From the NCBI RefSeq assembly GCF_018372215.1, contig NZ_JAHAJN010000002.1, positions 62,001 to 126,000 of the forward strand: DNA of 64,000 nt, written 5' to 3'. Numbering within the stretch: position 1 is the first letter of the stretch; each line of letters opens with the position of its first letter. Position numbers and translations under genes: made by a program. Source of the stretch: Negativicoccus succinicivorans. Lineage in GTDB: Bacteria; Bacillota; Negativicutes; Veillonellales; Negativicoccaceae. Positions 17,843-26,189 of this stretch are shown piece by piece. The notes beneath the pieces are model-generated. The model searched no databases. It was not told the origin of the DNA and saw nothing but the letters and a program-made list of their open reading frames with translations.

Positions 17843-18868
17843 TTATGCCTGCGTTAAGCGCAGTTGCGCAAAGGTCTCTCCCGCGCCGCCGTACACTTCG
17901 CCCGCCACAAGTTCCGTCGCGGAAAAGGCTTCGTGCCGCGGCAGATCCTGCGCCGCCAGCCACAAATACGGTAACGTCGGTTCGCCCCAATAGGGAATCC
18001 CTCTTGCCGTAAGCTCGTCGCGAACGATTCTCTGGCGCGCGGCGTACGTTTCCAACGTCGCGCTCCATTCCGTTTGCCCCGCGTCGCTCAACCACGCATG
18101 CAGTCCCGCGAGCAACAGCGGCGACACGTCGGGCGCGCCGAGATACTTGCGCACGACATCCGCCGCCGGATACGCATGTTGGTCCGAACGATCGGCCGCG
18201 AATTCATCCGGCACGACGACCGCCGTTAAACCCGGCAAACCGAGCGCGGCGAAATCATACACGGTCAGCACGCATGATGCGGCTCCGTCGATCGCGTAAA
18301 ACGACTGCGCCTCCCTTAAATACGGCGCAAAACTGGCGTCGGCAATCAGCGTCAGGCCCGACTGCTCGGCGTAACGCACCCAACGCAACTGATCGCGCGC
18401 GGTCAGCGCGACCCCCGTCGCGAGTGACGGCTGCGCGATATACAACAATCCGGGTTCATGCGCCGGTAAACCGATGCGCCAATCGATTTCATCAAAACCG
18501 CTGATATATTCCACGCCGCGATAGTAACCCGCGTCCCAGTCGCCGGTATGACCTTCCGCCACCTGGCGATCAAAAATAGTCAGCTCGTCCGGCTCGGCGA
18601 CGGCGAAAATATGACCTGCTTCCCAAAGCGTCGCCAATTCCTCTTTACGAATGCCGAAGCGAATCGCGGCGGGCGTAACGGCTGCGCCGTGATGTTGTAA
18701 ATACGCGGCAAACGCTTCCTGCAGCGCGATAAGCGAGGGCGCCGGCGCGCCTTGAATCGTTTGCGAGAGCGCGTCCGTTACCGTTTTTGTTGTCGGCAGT
18801 CGCCAAACAGGCGGCCTGTCATAACCGCCTTGCGCGCGTAATCGCCATACCGTTTTCTTTAACTGCAC
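17843..18868 (-). CDS. Degenerate LL-diaminopimelate aminotransferase-like protein, catalytic Lys absent
   Basis: This 341-residue fold-type I PLP protein has sequence resembling LL-diaminopimelate aminotransferase (DapL). Recognisable segments are TGDWDAGYYRGVEYI, PGLLYIAQPSLATGVALTARDQL (equivalent to the SPNNPTGT region), ADASFAPY (Asp177, the PLP ring-nitrogen Asp) and LPYLWL. The SFSKTAGFTG segment that carries the Schiff-base Lys is replaced by TVYDFAALG, so Asp205 sits where Lys should be. The Asn of SPNNPTG and the C-terminal carboxylate-binding Arg context are also lost. It is about 60 residues shorter than DapL at the N-terminus. It starts with GTG 18868 behind ACGGGGTGA. It is probably a pseudoenzyme or a binding protein, not an active transaminase (inference). 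Confidence 0.7.
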   Translation of the reverse strand: MQLKKTVWRLRAQGGYDRPPVWRLPTTKTVTDALSQTIQGAPAPSLIALQEAFAAYLQHHGAAVTPAAIRFGIRKEELATLWEAGHIFAVAEPDELTIFDRQVAEGHTGDWDAGYYRGVEYISGFDEIDWRIGLPAHEPGLLYIAQPSLATGVALTARDQLRWVRYAEQSGLTLIADASFAPYLREAQSFYAIDGAASCVLTVYDFAALGLPGLTAVVVPDEFAADRSDQHAYPAADVVRKYLGAPDVSPLLLAGLHAWLSDAGQTEWSATLETYAARQRIVRDELTARGIPYWGEPTLPYLWLAAQDLPRHEAFSATELVAGEVYGGAGETFAQLRLTQA

Positions 18869-18970
18869 CCGCTCACCCCGTCATCCCATCCCGTGCCGCA
18901 AAGGCACCCGTCAAAATAGTTTCGCACTGTAATGATACTTTATCTATTTTACCATATGCGCTGACCTGTC

Positions 18971-19010
18971 GTGCGAGCGTCTCGCACATTTTTTCATTTT
19001 GTGCTATTCT
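18971..19010 (+). promoter_or_regulatory. Promoter region with inverted repeat for the AEC carrier gene
   Basis: TGCTATTCT (19002-19010) is an extended -10 located 23 bases before the AEC start. Its -35 position overlaps an inverted repeat, GTGCGAG-CGT-CTCGCAC (18971-18987), followed by ATTTTTTC. The hairpin could be an operator or a terminator for leftward-to-right read-through. The rest of the 18869-19033 gap shows nothing else. Confidence 0.4.
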
Positions 19011-19033
19011 ATCAATAGCAAGGGGGGCCAGCG

Positions 19034-20005
19034 ATGGAAATTATTCATATTTTAGCGTACAACATGTTGCCACTGACTGGGATCGTCGCGCTCGGCTATT
19101 GGCTGGCCAGCATGTTTCCGATTGATGTCAAATCTTTAACCAAATTAATGTTTTATATCATCTTACCTTCGTTTGTTTTCCGCAGCATTTTCCTGATGCC
19201 TTTCGATACCGGCATGCTGATTTTGTTTGCGGCGGGCGCGTTGCTTTTTCTGCTCCACAGTCTGTTCGCCACCGGCATTGCCAAGCTGCGAGGCTACGAC
19301 AGCGGCATGCGGGAGACGTTTCGCGTCAGCACGATGTTCAGCAACTGCGGTAACGTAGGCGTCTCGATGATCACGTTGATCTATTCCAATCCGCCTTTTA
19401 CCAAGGGCCTGGAAGCGCCGTATCATGATGCGGCGATGGCCGCCATCACCGTGCTTTTAATCTTGACGAACGCTTCCGTCAACACCATCGGCCTATACTT
19501 GGCCGGCAAGGGTCGCATGACGGCGCGCGACGCGACGCTGATGATCTTGCATATGCCGACATTGTACGTCATTTTCGGCGTCGTGTTTTGTAAATGGCTG
19601 GCGCTTCCGGTAGACACCTGGTTCGTTTGGCCGATGGTTTCCATGGTGGCGAAGTCCTTGCCGTTCATCGCGATGGTGACGCTGGGCATTCAGCTGCACC
19701 GCACGACATTGACTTGGTTCAACCCCGATGTGTGGCTCGCGATCTTCACTCGTCTGATCCTCGGTCCGCTCTTTGCTCTCGCGATTATTTACACGTACGG
19801 TCGTTTCGATCCGCTGACCTCGCAGGTATTTTTGATTTTCTCCGCCATATCGAGCGCCGTCAACAGCGTCATGTTCGCCGTCGACTTCGACAACTATCCC
19901 GGCTATGCCACGCAAGTCGTCTTGCTCGGGTTTGTCATGAGTTGTTTCACGCTGACCTCAGTGATTTATCTGGCGCGCTTTCTCTTTCCCATACCGACGT
20001 GGTAA
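19034..20005 (+). CDS. AEC family (auxin efflux carrier-type) transporter
   Basis: This 323-residue membrane protein has about ten hydrophobic segments in two inverted halves. The family hallmarks are an N-terminal helix pair with LMFYIILPSFVFRS and the crossover region FRVSTMFSNCGNVGVSMI, where the NCGNVG turn corresponds to the substrate site of AEC carriers such as malate permease MleP. The C-terminal half ends with TQVVLLGFVMSCFTLTSVIYL. Transport of an organic acid anion is likely, but the substrate is unknown. ATG 19034 follows AAGGGGGGCCAGCG. It is one of the few plus-strand genes left of the origin and is convergent with livF. Confidence 0.85.
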   Translation: MEIIHILAYNMLPLTGIVALGYWLASMFPIDVKSLTKLMFYIILPSFVFRSIFLMPFDTGMLILFAAGALLFLLHSLFATGIAKLRGYDSGMRETFRVSTMFSNCGNVGVSMITLIYSNPPFTKGLEAPYHDAAMAAITVLLILTNASVNTIGLYLAGKGRMTARDATLMILHMPTLYVIFGVVFCKWLALPVDTWFVWPMVSMVAKSLPFIAMVTLGIQLHRTTLTWFNPDVWLAIFTRLILGPLFALAIIYTYGRFDPLTSQVFLIFSAISSAVNSVMFAVDFDNYPGYATQVVLLGFVMSCFTLTSVIYLARFLFPIPTW

Positions 20006-20013
20006 AAAACATC

Positions 20014-20046
20014 AAAAAGACCGTTTCACGTGAAACGGTCTTTTTT
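20014..20046. terminator. Bidirectional terminator whose stem is a near-perfect parS site
   Basis: A 16-bp perfect stem, AAAAAGACCGTTTCAC with GTGAAACGGTCTTTTT, lies between the convergent AEC and livF genes and is flanked by A and T runs. The centre, CGTTTCACGTGAAACG (20022-20037), matches the parS consensus TGTTTCACGTGAAACA at 14 of 16 positions, and only the two outermost bases differ. It may serve both as terminator and as ParB-binding site. Confidence 0.85.
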
Positions 20047-20051
20047 CGTGT

Positions 20052-20756
20052 TCAGCCTCCGAGGTACGCCGCGCGTACGGCTTCGCTCTGCATCAGTTCC
20101 TGACCCGGTCCTTCCAACGTAATCTTACCGGTTTCCAGAACGTATGCGTAATCTGCGATCGACATCGCCATATGCGCATTTTGCTCGACGAGCAAAATCG
20201 TGGTGCCCTGCTCATTGATATGCTGAATGATATCAAAAATTTCTTTGACGAATAACGGCGAAAGCCCCATGGACGGTTCGTCCAAAAGCAGCAGCCGCGG
20301 CCGGCTCATCAACGCGCGCCCCATCGCGAGCATTTGTTGTTCACCGCCGGAAAGTGTACCCGCCAACTGTTTTTTACGTTCCGCCAGCCGCGGAAAGCGT
20401 TTGAAAACCAGTTCCATGTCGTGGGCGACGCCGTCTTTATCTTTGCGGGTGAAAGCGCCGAGTTCAAGATTTTCCAAAACGGTAAGCGGCGCGAAAATGC
20501 GGCGCCCTTCCGGCACCTGACTGATCCCGCTGCGGACAATCGACTGCACATTTTTCTTCGTGATACTGTCGCCTTCGAAAGTGATGTCGCCGACCCTAGG
20601 TCGCAGCAGGCCCGAAATCGTCCGAAGCGTCGTGGATTTACCGGCGCCGTTGGCTCCGATGAGAGCGACGATCTGTCCTTCCTTCACGGATAGGCTCACG
20701 CCTTTCAAGGCATGGATGGCGCCGTAATACACGTGGATATCATTGACTTCGAGCAT
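20052..20756 (-). CDS. livF: Branched-chain amino acid ABC transporter ATPase LivF
   Basis: This 234-residue ATPase is of LivF type, the second ATPase of the high-affinity leucine/isoleucine/valine importer. The motifs are Walker A GANGAGKST, signature LSGGEQQMLAMGRAL, Walker B LLLLDEPSMGLSP, and the His in LLVEQNAHMA, which is the LivF-type VEQN signature. The sequence starts MLEVNDIHVYYGAIHAL, as is usual for LivF. ATG 20756 is one base past the livG stop, so it is coupled. It is the last gene of livK-livK-livH-livM-livG-livF. Confidence 0.95.
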   Translation of the reverse strand: MLEVNDIHVYYGAIHALKGVSLSVKEGQIVALIGANGAGKSTTLRTISGLLRPRVGDITFEGDSITKKNVQSIVRSGISQVPEGRRIFAPLTVLENLELGAFTRKDKDGVAHDMELVFKRFPRLAERKKQLAGTLSGGEQQMLAMGRALMSRPRLLLLDEPSMGLSPLFVKEIFDIIQHINEQGTTILLVEQNAHMAMSIADYAYVLETGKITLEGPGQELMQSEAVRAAYLGG

Positions 20757-20757
20757 C

Positions 20758-21522
20758 TTATGCCTCCGCTCCCAAATAAGCCTTGATAACGTCCGGATTG
20801 TGGCGAATTTCATCCGGTACGCCATGCGCTAAAATTTTACCGTAGTCCAGTACATAAATCCGTTCGCAAAGTTGCATGACCAGACCCATATCGTGTTCGA
20901 TCAAAAGAATCGCCAGGGAAAATTCATCACGCAGGCGCCGAATTAATTGCGTCAGCTCCGCCGTTTCCTGCGGATTCATCCCCGCCGCGGGCTCATCCAA
21001 AAGCAGCAAACGCGGTTTGGTCGCCAACGCGCGCGCGATTTCGAGACGGCGCTGTTCGCCGTACGGTAAGTTGCACGCCAGTTCGTCGCGTTTGGCGTCA
21101 AGATTGAAAAGTTGCAATAATTGTAACGCCCGCGCTTCGATTGCTTCTTCTTCACGACCGTAGCGACCGACGCGCAATACGCTTTCCAAAAGCGAATAAC
21201 GCGCGTGCAGGTTGCAGGCGATTTTGACATTTTCCAGTACGGAAAGATCGCCGAAAAGACGAATGTTTTGAAATGTTCGTGCGATCCCCGCCGCGGTAAT
21301 CTGATACGGTTTTTTACCGACCAGCGACTGTCCGTCAAAGCGAATCTCGCCCATGCTCGGACGATACACGCCGGTCAAGAGATTAAACGCCGTCGTTTTT
21401 CCGGCGCCGTTCGGACCGATCAGGCCGATCAATTCGCCCGCGTCAATATGTATCGTAAAGTCCTGCACGGCTTTGATACCGCCGAAAATTTTGGCGACAC
21501 TAGTCGTTTCTAAGAGCGCCAT
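20758..21522 (-). CDS. livG: Branched-chain amino acid ABC transporter ATPase LivG
   Basis: This 254-residue ATPase has Walker A GPNGAGKTTAFNLLTGVY, ARTFQNIRLF (the LivG Q-loop), signature NLPYGEQRRLEIARAL, Walker B LLLLDEPAAGMNP, and LLIEHDMGLVM. The C-terminal extension that follows is usual for LivG. ATG 21522 is preferred over an in-frame GTG nine bases upstream because GGGAGG is correctly spaced for the ATG. It overlaps the end of livM by 23 bases. Confidence 0.95.
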   Translation of the reverse strand: MALLETTSVAKIFGGIKAVQDFTIHIDAGELIGLIGPNGAGKTTAFNLLTGVYRPSMGEIRFDGQSLVGKKPYQITAAGIARTFQNIRLFGDLSVLENVKIACNLHARYSLLESVLRVGRYGREEEAIEARALQLLQLFNLDAKRDELACNLPYGEQRRLEIARALATKPRLLLLDEPAAGMNPQETAELTQLIRRLRDEFSLAILLIEHDMGLVMQLCERIYVLDYGKILAHGVPDEIRHNPDVIKAYLGAEA

Positions 21523-22468
21523 GACGGTCACCTCCCTTGCCCCACTTCGGCAGGAGCGAGGTCAGTTCCTGGTTGCCGAACAGGCCTCGCGGCCGGAACA
21601 TCATCAAGAGGATGAGCATCAGCGCGTAAATAATCATGCGGAATTCCGGATAATCCGAAAGCGCCGCCGTGAGAAATGTCAGCATCACCGCGCCGACCAC
21701 CGAGCCCGTCATACTGCCGAGACCGCCCAGCACGACCATGGTGAGGTAGTCGTACGATTTCAGGAACGTAAAACTCGACGGGTGCGCGATGGAAAAGTAA
21801 TGCGAGAAAAGCCCGCCCGCAAGTCCGGCAAACAGCGCGCCAATCGTAAACGCGAGCACCTTGTAGCGCGTCGTATGGATCCCCATCGCTTCCGCGGCGA
21901 TCGCGTTTTCACGCACGGAGATGCAGCCGCGGCCGTAGGTCGAATTAATCATGTTTTTCAGCACATACAACGTGACCAACATCATCAGGAACACCCATGA
22001 AAAAGTGGTTTCTTTCGGGATTCCCGTCATGCCGGACGCGCCGCCGACCGCTTCGATGTTCAAAATGCAAACGCGGATAATCTCCCCCATGCCGAGCGTT
22101 GCAATCGCCAGGTAGTCCCCGTCCAGCCGCAACGTCGGAATACCGATCAGAAAACCGATCGCCGCGGCGGCGAGACCGCCCGCTAACAGACTCACGGCAA
22201 AGGGCCAGTCATAAAAGACGGTGCCGACGGCGGAGACATACGCGCCCACCGCCATAAAGCCCGCGTGACCGAGCGAAAATTGACCGGTGATACCGTTAAT
22301 CAGGTTCAGACTCGCCGCCATAATAATGTTGATCGCAATCACGACCACCTGCAGCCGCCAGAAATTCGGCAAAACTTTTTCTTCGACGAGGAAGTAGAAA
22401 ACGGCGTAAAGGGCGAGCGCCAACACCCACCAAAGGGCGTCGTATTTACGTTTTTTGGCTATCATCAT
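21500..22468 (-). CDS. livM: Branched-chain amino acid ABC transporter permease LivM
   Basis: This 322-residue inner-membrane permease has SLNLINGITGQFSLGHAGFMAVGAY (core GQFSLGHAGF), the family signature near residue 65. It also has YGRGCISVRENAIAAEAMGI, the EAA-like coupling loop, and YDYLTMVVLGGLGSMTGSVVGA. The start codon overlaps the livH stop (TAATG), so the two permeases are translationally coupled. Confidence 0.95.
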   Translation of the reverse strand: MMIAKKRKYDALWWVLALALYAVFYFLVEEKVLPNFWRLQVVVIAINIIMAASLNLINGITGQFSLGHAGFMAVGAYVSAVGTVFYDWPFAVSLLAGGLAAAAIGFLIGIPTLRLDGDYLAIATLGMGEIIRVCILNIEAVGGASGMTGIPKETTFSWVFLMMLVTLYVLKNMINSTYGRGCISVRENAIAAEAMGIHTTRYKVLAFTIGALFAGLAGGLFSHYFSIAHPSSFTFLKSYDYLTMVVLGGLGSMTGSVVGAVMLTFLTAALSDYPEFRMIIYALMLILLMMFRPRGLFGNQELTSLLPKWGKGGDRHGALRND

Positions 22469-23361
22469 TACACCTTTTCCCCTTCCACTTTGCCCAGTAA
22501 GCCGGTCGGCTTAATCAGCAAAATTAAGATGAGGATCCCGAACGCCGCCGCATCACGGAATGTCGAAGAAATAAAACCGCTCACGAGCGCTTCCACGACA
22601 CCGAGGATCAAACCGCCGAACATCGCGCCCGGCACGATGCCGATACCGCCCAAAACGGCGGCGACGAAAGCTTTCAGACCGGGCATGATGCCCATCAGCG
22701 GATCAATCGAGTTGTAGTAGATGCCGACGAGCACGCCCGCCGCGCCGGCGAGACCCGAACCCAACGCGAACGTAAACGAAATGACGCGATCGACATGGAT
22801 GCCCATCAACTGCGCCGCTTCCGTATCAAACGAAACAGCGCGCATGGCTTTGCCCATCGTCGTGTATTGCACAATGTAGGTCAATAACGCCATCAGCACC
22901 AGCGCGGACACCAAGATGACGATTTGCTGCAGACTGACCACGATCGGACCGAGGTTGTATGTCGTATTCTCAAACACCGGCGGAAACGTCCGCGGTTGCG
23001 GTGTCAGGAAAAACATCGTCGTGTATTCGATCAGCAAACTGACGCCGATCGCCGTAATCAACAGAGCGATTTTCGGGCTGTTTCGCATCGGCCGATAGGC
23101 GATTTTCTCTACGACTACGCCGACAATAGCCATGACCACCATCGCGGTGATCAACGCGGGAAAAAATGACATTTGTCCCGCCGTCGTCGCAAAAAAACCG
23201 ACGTAGGCCCCCAGCATGTAGATATCGCCGTGGGCAAAGTTGATGAGGCGCATGACCCCATACACCATGGTGTAGCCCAACGCAATCAGCGCGTAAATAC
23301 TGCCCAGCGAAACACCGTTAATCATCTGCTGGATCACCTGTACCCACCAAGCGGACTCCAT
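22468..23361 (-). CDS. livH: Branched-chain amino acid ABC transporter permease LivH
   Basis: This is a 297-residue permease. Characteristic segments are QQMINGVSLGSIYALIALGYTMVYG, INFAHGDIYMLGAYVGFF (both cited only in part by the core NFAHGDIYMLGAY), MGKAMRAVSFDTEAAQLMGI (the coupling loop), and LKAFVAAVLGGIG. ATG 23361 is behind TAAGGAGGGGAAGAA. It follows the two binding-protein genes after a 68-base gap with a GC-rich hairpin. Confidence 0.95.
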   Translation of the reverse strand: MESAWWVQVIQQMINGVSLGSIYALIALGYTMVYGVMRLINFAHGDIYMLGAYVGFFATTAGQMSFFPALITAMVVMAIVGVVVEKIAYRPMRNSPKIALLITAIGVSLLIEYTTMFFLTPQPRTFPPVFENTTYNLGPIVVSLQQIVILVSALVLMALLTYIVQYTTMGKAMRAVSFDTEAAQLMGIHVDRVISFTFALGSGLAGAAGVLVGIYYNSIDPLMGIMPGLKAFVAAVLGGIGIVPGAMFGGLILGVVEALVSGFISSTFRDAAAFGILILILLIKPTGLLGKVEGEKV

Positions 23362-23393
23362 TTCTTCCCCTCCTTACTGCTGCTACGAGGCAG

Positions 23394-23416
23394 CGCGCGG
23401 CGAGGAACGCCGCGCG
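23394..23416 (-). promoter_or_regulatory. GC-rich intergenic hairpin between livK and livH
   Basis: A perfect 9-bp inverted repeat, CGCGCGGCG (23394-23402) and CGCCGCGCG (23408-23416), has a 5-base loop and no T run. Such stem-loops between a binding-protein gene and its permease genes can stabilise the upstream mRNA, keeping the binding protein in excess. That role is inferred from position only. Confidence 0.55.
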
Positions 23417-23429
23417 TTACACTTCTTGC

Positions 23430-24602
23430 TTACGGTTCTACCTTCGCCAGGAACTTCAGAGCGCCGTCTTTGTAGGTCATAATATACGCGCCTTTGATCG
23501 TGTCATGGCGTTCGTCAATGCGCATCTTACCGGAGACGCCTTCAAAGTTTTCCGTTTTGGCCATCGCATCTTTAATTTTTTCCGGTTCTACCGAATTCGC
23601 GCGAGTAATCGCATCCGCGATCATGTACATCGCATCGTAAGCGAGCGCCGCGTACGCATCCGGTTTCACACCGTAGGCCTTTTCATAGGCCGCCACAAAA
23701 TCCATCGCCTTTTTATTGTTTTCATCGACGGCATAGTGGTTACTGAAATACGTATTGTTCAAGTTTTGCGCGCCGGCGATTTCCGCCAACTTCGCGCTGT
23801 CCCAACCGTCCGAGCCCAAAATCGGTTTCGTGTAACCCATTTCACGCGCCTGTTTGATGATCAGGCCGACTTCCTGGTAATATGCCGGTACAAAAATCGC
23901 ATCCGGATCGCTGGCAATAATTTTCGTCAGCGTCGCTTTGAAATCGGTATCTTTCTGCAGGAAACCTTCGGTACCGGTAACCGTGCCGCCGGCGGCCGTG
24001 AACGCTTCCTCGAAGAATTTAGCTAATCCCTTGGAGTAATCGCTTGAGTTATCGACAAGAATCGCTACCTTTTGCGCGTTCATCTGTTGTAACGCAAAGC
24101 TCGTCATAACTTTGCCCTGGAACGAGTCAACAAAGGTGGAACGGAACATGAAATCGCGCACTTTATTCGCTTTATCATCCCAGGTCACGCGCGGGTTCGA
24201 ACCCGTCGGGCTGATCCCGAGAACTTTGGCGGAGGAATTGATCGCGGACGCCGCAATCGCGTTCGAGCTGGTATCCGGAGCAATCGTGGCAATCGCGCCG
24301 TCATCGATCAGTTTTTGCATCTGTGTCGTGGCTTCGGCCGCTTCCGAGCGGTTGTCACCGACTTGCAGGCTGACCTGCTTACCCATGAGGCCGCCCTTTT
24401 TGTTGATTTCATCCACCGCCAGTTTAATCGCGTTCGCGGAGCTTTGACCGAAGGAAGCCTGGTTACCGGTCATTTCCAAGTTCGCGCCGATCTTAATCGT
24501 ATCGGCCGCCGCTTTTTTGTCATCGCCGCCGCAACCGGCAATCAGTCCGATCGTCGCCATTGCCATGACCGCCGTCGCTACTTTCTTTTGCCATTGTTTC
24601 AT
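23430..24602 (-). CDS. Branched-chain amino acid ABC transporter substrate-binding lipoprotein (LivK-type), copy 1
   Basis: This 390-residue Leu/Ile/Val-binding-protein-family receptor is lipid-anchored. After a charged N-terminus and hydrophobic core comes the lipobox LIAGC (Cys24). The mature part has the family start TIKIGANLEMTGNQASFGQSS, SLQVGDNRSEAAEATTQMQKLI, and LGSDGWDSAKLAEIAGA. ATG 24602 is behind AAGGGGGTAAGAAC. It is the second of two tandem paralogues with closely similar sequence. Confidence 0.93.
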   Translation of the reverse strand: MKQWQKKVATAVMAMATIGLIAGCGGDDKKAAADTIKIGANLEMTGNQASFGQSSANAIKLAVDEINKKGGLMGKQVSLQVGDNRSEAAEATTQMQKLIDDGAIATIAPDTSSNAIAASAINSSAKVLGISPTGSNPRVTWDDKANKVRDFMFRSTFVDSFQGKVMTSFALQQMNAQKVAILVDNSSDYSKGLAKFFEEAFTAAGGTVTGTEGFLQKDTDFKATLTKIIASDPDAIFVPAYYQEVGLIIKQAREMGYTKPILGSDGWDSAKLAEIAGAQNLNNTYFSNHYAVDENNKKAMDFVAAYEKAYGVKPDAYAALAYDAMYMIADAITRANSVEPEKIKDAMAKTENFEGVSGKMRIDERHDTIKGAYIMTYKDGALKFLAKVEP

Positions 24603-24634
24603 GTTCTTACCCCCTTGTTTTCCTACTTTTATAA

Positions 24635-25816
24635 CTATTGACTCAACTGAATTCGCTTCAGGAAACGTCGTTCGCCGTCCACCAACTGAATAACCACACC
24701 GCTCGAAACGGTATTGTGATCGGCATCGATGGAAATTTTGCCGCTGATCGCTTTGAAATCCTGCATCTGCGTCAGTTCCTGTTGAATCTTATGCGGATCG
24801 GTCGACTGCGCCCGCCGGATGGCTTCGAGCAAGAGTCGTGTCGCATCGTACCCGAGCACCGCGTAGGAATCCGGTTTATATCCGAAACGACGTTCATACC
24901 GTGTGATAAACTGTTGCAACACCGGATCCGTATCATTTGGCGAGTAATGGTTGGTGTAATAGGTATTGTTGAGATTGTTAGCGCCCGCAATTTCCACGAG
25001 TTTATCCGAATCCCAACCGTCACCGCCGACGATCGGCACATTCCAGCCGATCTCACGCGCCTGCCGAACAATCATGCCCACTTCCTGGTAGTAGCCCGGC
25101 ACGAACAAAACGTCCGGGTGTTGTGCTTTCAACTTCGTCAACGTGACTTTAAAATCCACATCTTTTTGCAGGTACGCTTCTTTGGCGATGACCGAGCCGC
25201 CGGCGGCCGTAAAGCTCTTGGTAAAGAAATCCGCCAAGCCGATCGCATATTCACTCGCATTATCGACCAAAATCGCGGCTTTTCGCGCTCCCAAGTCGCC
25301 GTAAGCGAACTCGGCGGCGATGCGCCCCTGGTAGGAGTCAATGAAAGTCGCGCGGAACACATACTCTCGCACCTTGCCTGTCGCCGGATCAATCGTGACC
25401 GCCGGATGCGTCGCCTTCGGACTGATCAACGGAATTTTATGTTCCGCCACCATCGGCGCTACCGCAATCACGTTCGAACTGGTATCCGGACCGATGATGC
25501 CGACCACGCCCGCGTCCAACAGCTTAAACATCGCATCACTCGAACCGGCGACATCGCTGCGGTTATCAAGCGCGATCAGCTGAATTTGCTTACCGAGAAC
25601 TCCGTCCGCGCTGTTCACTTCATCGATCGCCATTTGCATGGCGTTGACCGTCGAGGTGCCGAAGCTGGCGTTCGAGCCGGTCATTTCCAAATTACTGCCG
25701 ATCGTCAGTAAATGATCATTCTTCGGACTTCGGTTCGGCTGACAGCCGGTCATACCGACCAACGCAATCGTACCGACGAGCGCGCTGATAACCAGCGCCC
25801 GCCACTTTGTTTGCAT
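24635..25816 (-). CDS. Branched-chain amino acid ABC transporter substrate-binding lipoprotein (LivK-type), copy 2
   Basis: This 393-residue paralogue of the adjacent binding protein has its lipobox at GMTGC (Cys25). The mature sequence begins near LLTIGSNLEMTGSNASFGTST, and VGGDGWDSDKLVEIAGANNLN parallels copy 1. ATG 25816 was chosen, since GTAGGGGG is then about 6 bases away; an in-frame ATG six bases earlier abuts it. It is the first gene of the transporter operon and has a consensus promoter. The two receptors probably differ in ligand preference while sharing LivHMGF, as LivJ and LivK do in Escherichia coli (inference). Confidence 0.92.
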   Translation of the reverse strand: MQTKWRALVISALVGTIALVGMTGCQPNRSPKNDHLLTIGSNLEMTGSNASFGTSTVNAMQMAIDEVNSADGVLGKQIQLIALDNRSDVAGSSDAMFKLLDAGVVGIIGPDTSSNVIAVAPMVAEHKIPLISPKATHPAVTIDPATGKVREYVFRATFIDSYQGRIAAEFAYGDLGARKAAILVDNASEYAIGLADFFTKSFTAAGGSVIAKEAYLQKDVDFKVTLTKLKAQHPDVLFVPGYYQEVGMIVRQAREIGWNVPIVGGDGWDSDKLVEIAGANNLNNTYYTNHYSPNDTDPVLQQFITRYERRFGYKPDSYAVLGYDATRLLLEAIRRAQSTDPHKIQQELTQMQDFKAISGKISIDADHNTVSSGVVIQLVDGERRFLKRIQLSQ

Positions 25817-25852
25817 GGGCATCCCCCTACCTTTCCTTATCATGATAAAAAG

Positions 25853-26189
25853 GTATACTTCTTATGCGATTTATTATATTATCCGTAAATACCTCGGTCA
25901 ACACCCAATTGGCAAGCTTTTTGCGGGATTTCAGTATTTTGTATACACAAAAACAATGCCGTTTTTTGTCGTCTTTTGCAAAACTCCCGCCCGTAGGGAA
26001 ATCATGACCTCTTCCTCAAAAAAGATGGGAAAAAGAAATACAAAAACGGCTTGCTCTCATTGCAATATCGTGTATACGATTTTAAAATTAGCATAGCCTA
26101 TTCAATTTTTCGTGTACGCTTTTTCCTGACACAAATGCCTTCTCGAAAAAACGCTCTCCTTTTTACCGCCACTTCTTTCAGCGGTATAC
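25853..26189. promoter_or_regulatory. Cluster of four GTATAC-core palindromes upstream of the liv operon
   Basis: GTATAC occurs at 25853-25858, 25941-25946, 26072-26077 and 26184-26189. Extended contexts such as TTTTGTATACACAAAA and ATCGTGTATACGAT resemble operators of GntR-family (FCD type) regulators. The first lies just downstream of the livK2 -10 and the second about 40 bases upstream of its -35. Elsewhere in the window this hexamer is seen only about once per 10 kb. Confidence 0.45.
25873..25901 (-). promoter_or_regulatory. Strong promoter of the liv operon
   Basis: On the minus strand TTGACC (25896-25901) and a perfect TATAAT (25873-25878) are separated by 17 bases. The leader to the livK2 start is about 50 bases, too short for a T-box. 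Confidence 0.8.

Noticed and set aside
25817..25872. T-box or leucine attenuator before the liv operon
   Set aside because: The leader is about 50 bases and has no T-box sequence (AGGGTGGNACCGCG) or Leu-rich leader peptide.
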